Below, in pieces: positions 11,187 to 11,213 of a stretch of DNA of 11,213 nucleotides. How positions within the stretch are numbered: the stretch's first letter is position 1; every line of letters starts with the position of its first letter. Made by a program: the position numbers and the translations under genes. A model generated the notes under the pieces. It searched no databases, was not told the DNA's origin, and saw only the letters and a program-made list of their open reading frames with translations. This stretch comes from CAZAKZ01 sp964485695. Its GTDB lineage: Bacteria > Planctomycetota > JAFGQW01. The stretch is taken from the NCBI GenBank assembly GCA_964485695.1, contig CAZAKZ010000164.1, positions 1 to 11,213 on the forward strand, read 5' to 3'.

Positions 11187-11213
11187 ATTTTCCCTGAAAG
11201 GGCCAACTGAATG
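11148..11213. other. Non-homologous, AT-richer tail at the window end
   Basis: From about 11148 the sequence stops matching kinase 1 in any frame and becomes clearly richer in A and T than the preceding kilobases. It contains a short CCCT-GAA-AGGG hairpin (11191-11201 region). A second frame, starting at the ATG at 11143 (MNPSVYVTTHPSQYKFSL), stays open to the window edge with AGGAG near 11127-11131. It may be the start of an inserted element's gene or chance. I cannot identify the element. Confidence 0.3.

Overview
The window is GC-rich DNA with four large genes, all on the + strand, arranged as two tandem paralogous pairs. The organism is probably an uncultivated member of the Planctomycetota or a similar large-genome lineage. 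I infer this from the two PknB-type kinases with a single transmembrane helix and a long extracytoplasmic TPR region. The C-terminal block of the first (YDAACAAAL near residue 1294, then an arginine- and tryptophan-rich helical end) is one I associate with planctomycete kinases. Paired giant ELWxxDGT-repeat proteins also fit. This is recognition from memory, not a database result.

Layout. Bases 2-1885 hold the 3' part of an ELWxxDGT-repeat protein whose start lies outside the window or was lost. Bases 1886-2099 are a gene-free spacer with several inverted repeats, a near-perfect Shine-Dalgarno sequence not used by the next gene, and a possible 19-codon leader ORF. Bases 2100-4835 encode a complete, probably secreted ELWxxDGT-repeat protein of 911 aa. 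Its last ~385 bp are a ~95% identical copy of the end of the first gene. Bases 4836-4990 are a second spacer with a strong GC-rich hairpin. Bases 4991-9196 encode a 1401-aa Ser/Thr kinase-TM-TPR protein. One base after its stop, bases 9198-11186 encode a paralogous kinase of 662 aa that loses similarity abruptly near base 11148, before its TPR array. The last ~65 bases are visibly AT-richer and unrelated to the paralogue.

How the genes may work together. The kinases form a tight, translationally coupled pair. Their cytoplasmic kinase domains are intact by motif, and their C-terminal halves should lie outside the cytoplasmic membrane. The ELWxxDGT proteins are probably exported beta-rich repeat proteins. 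A hairpin separates the two pairs, so a functional link between them is speculation. The clearest theme is duplication at every scale: whole genes, 48-aa repeat units, two-TPR units and a shared gene end. Both window edges look like breaks in repeat-rich DNA, so assembly artefact is a live explanation for the oddities there.
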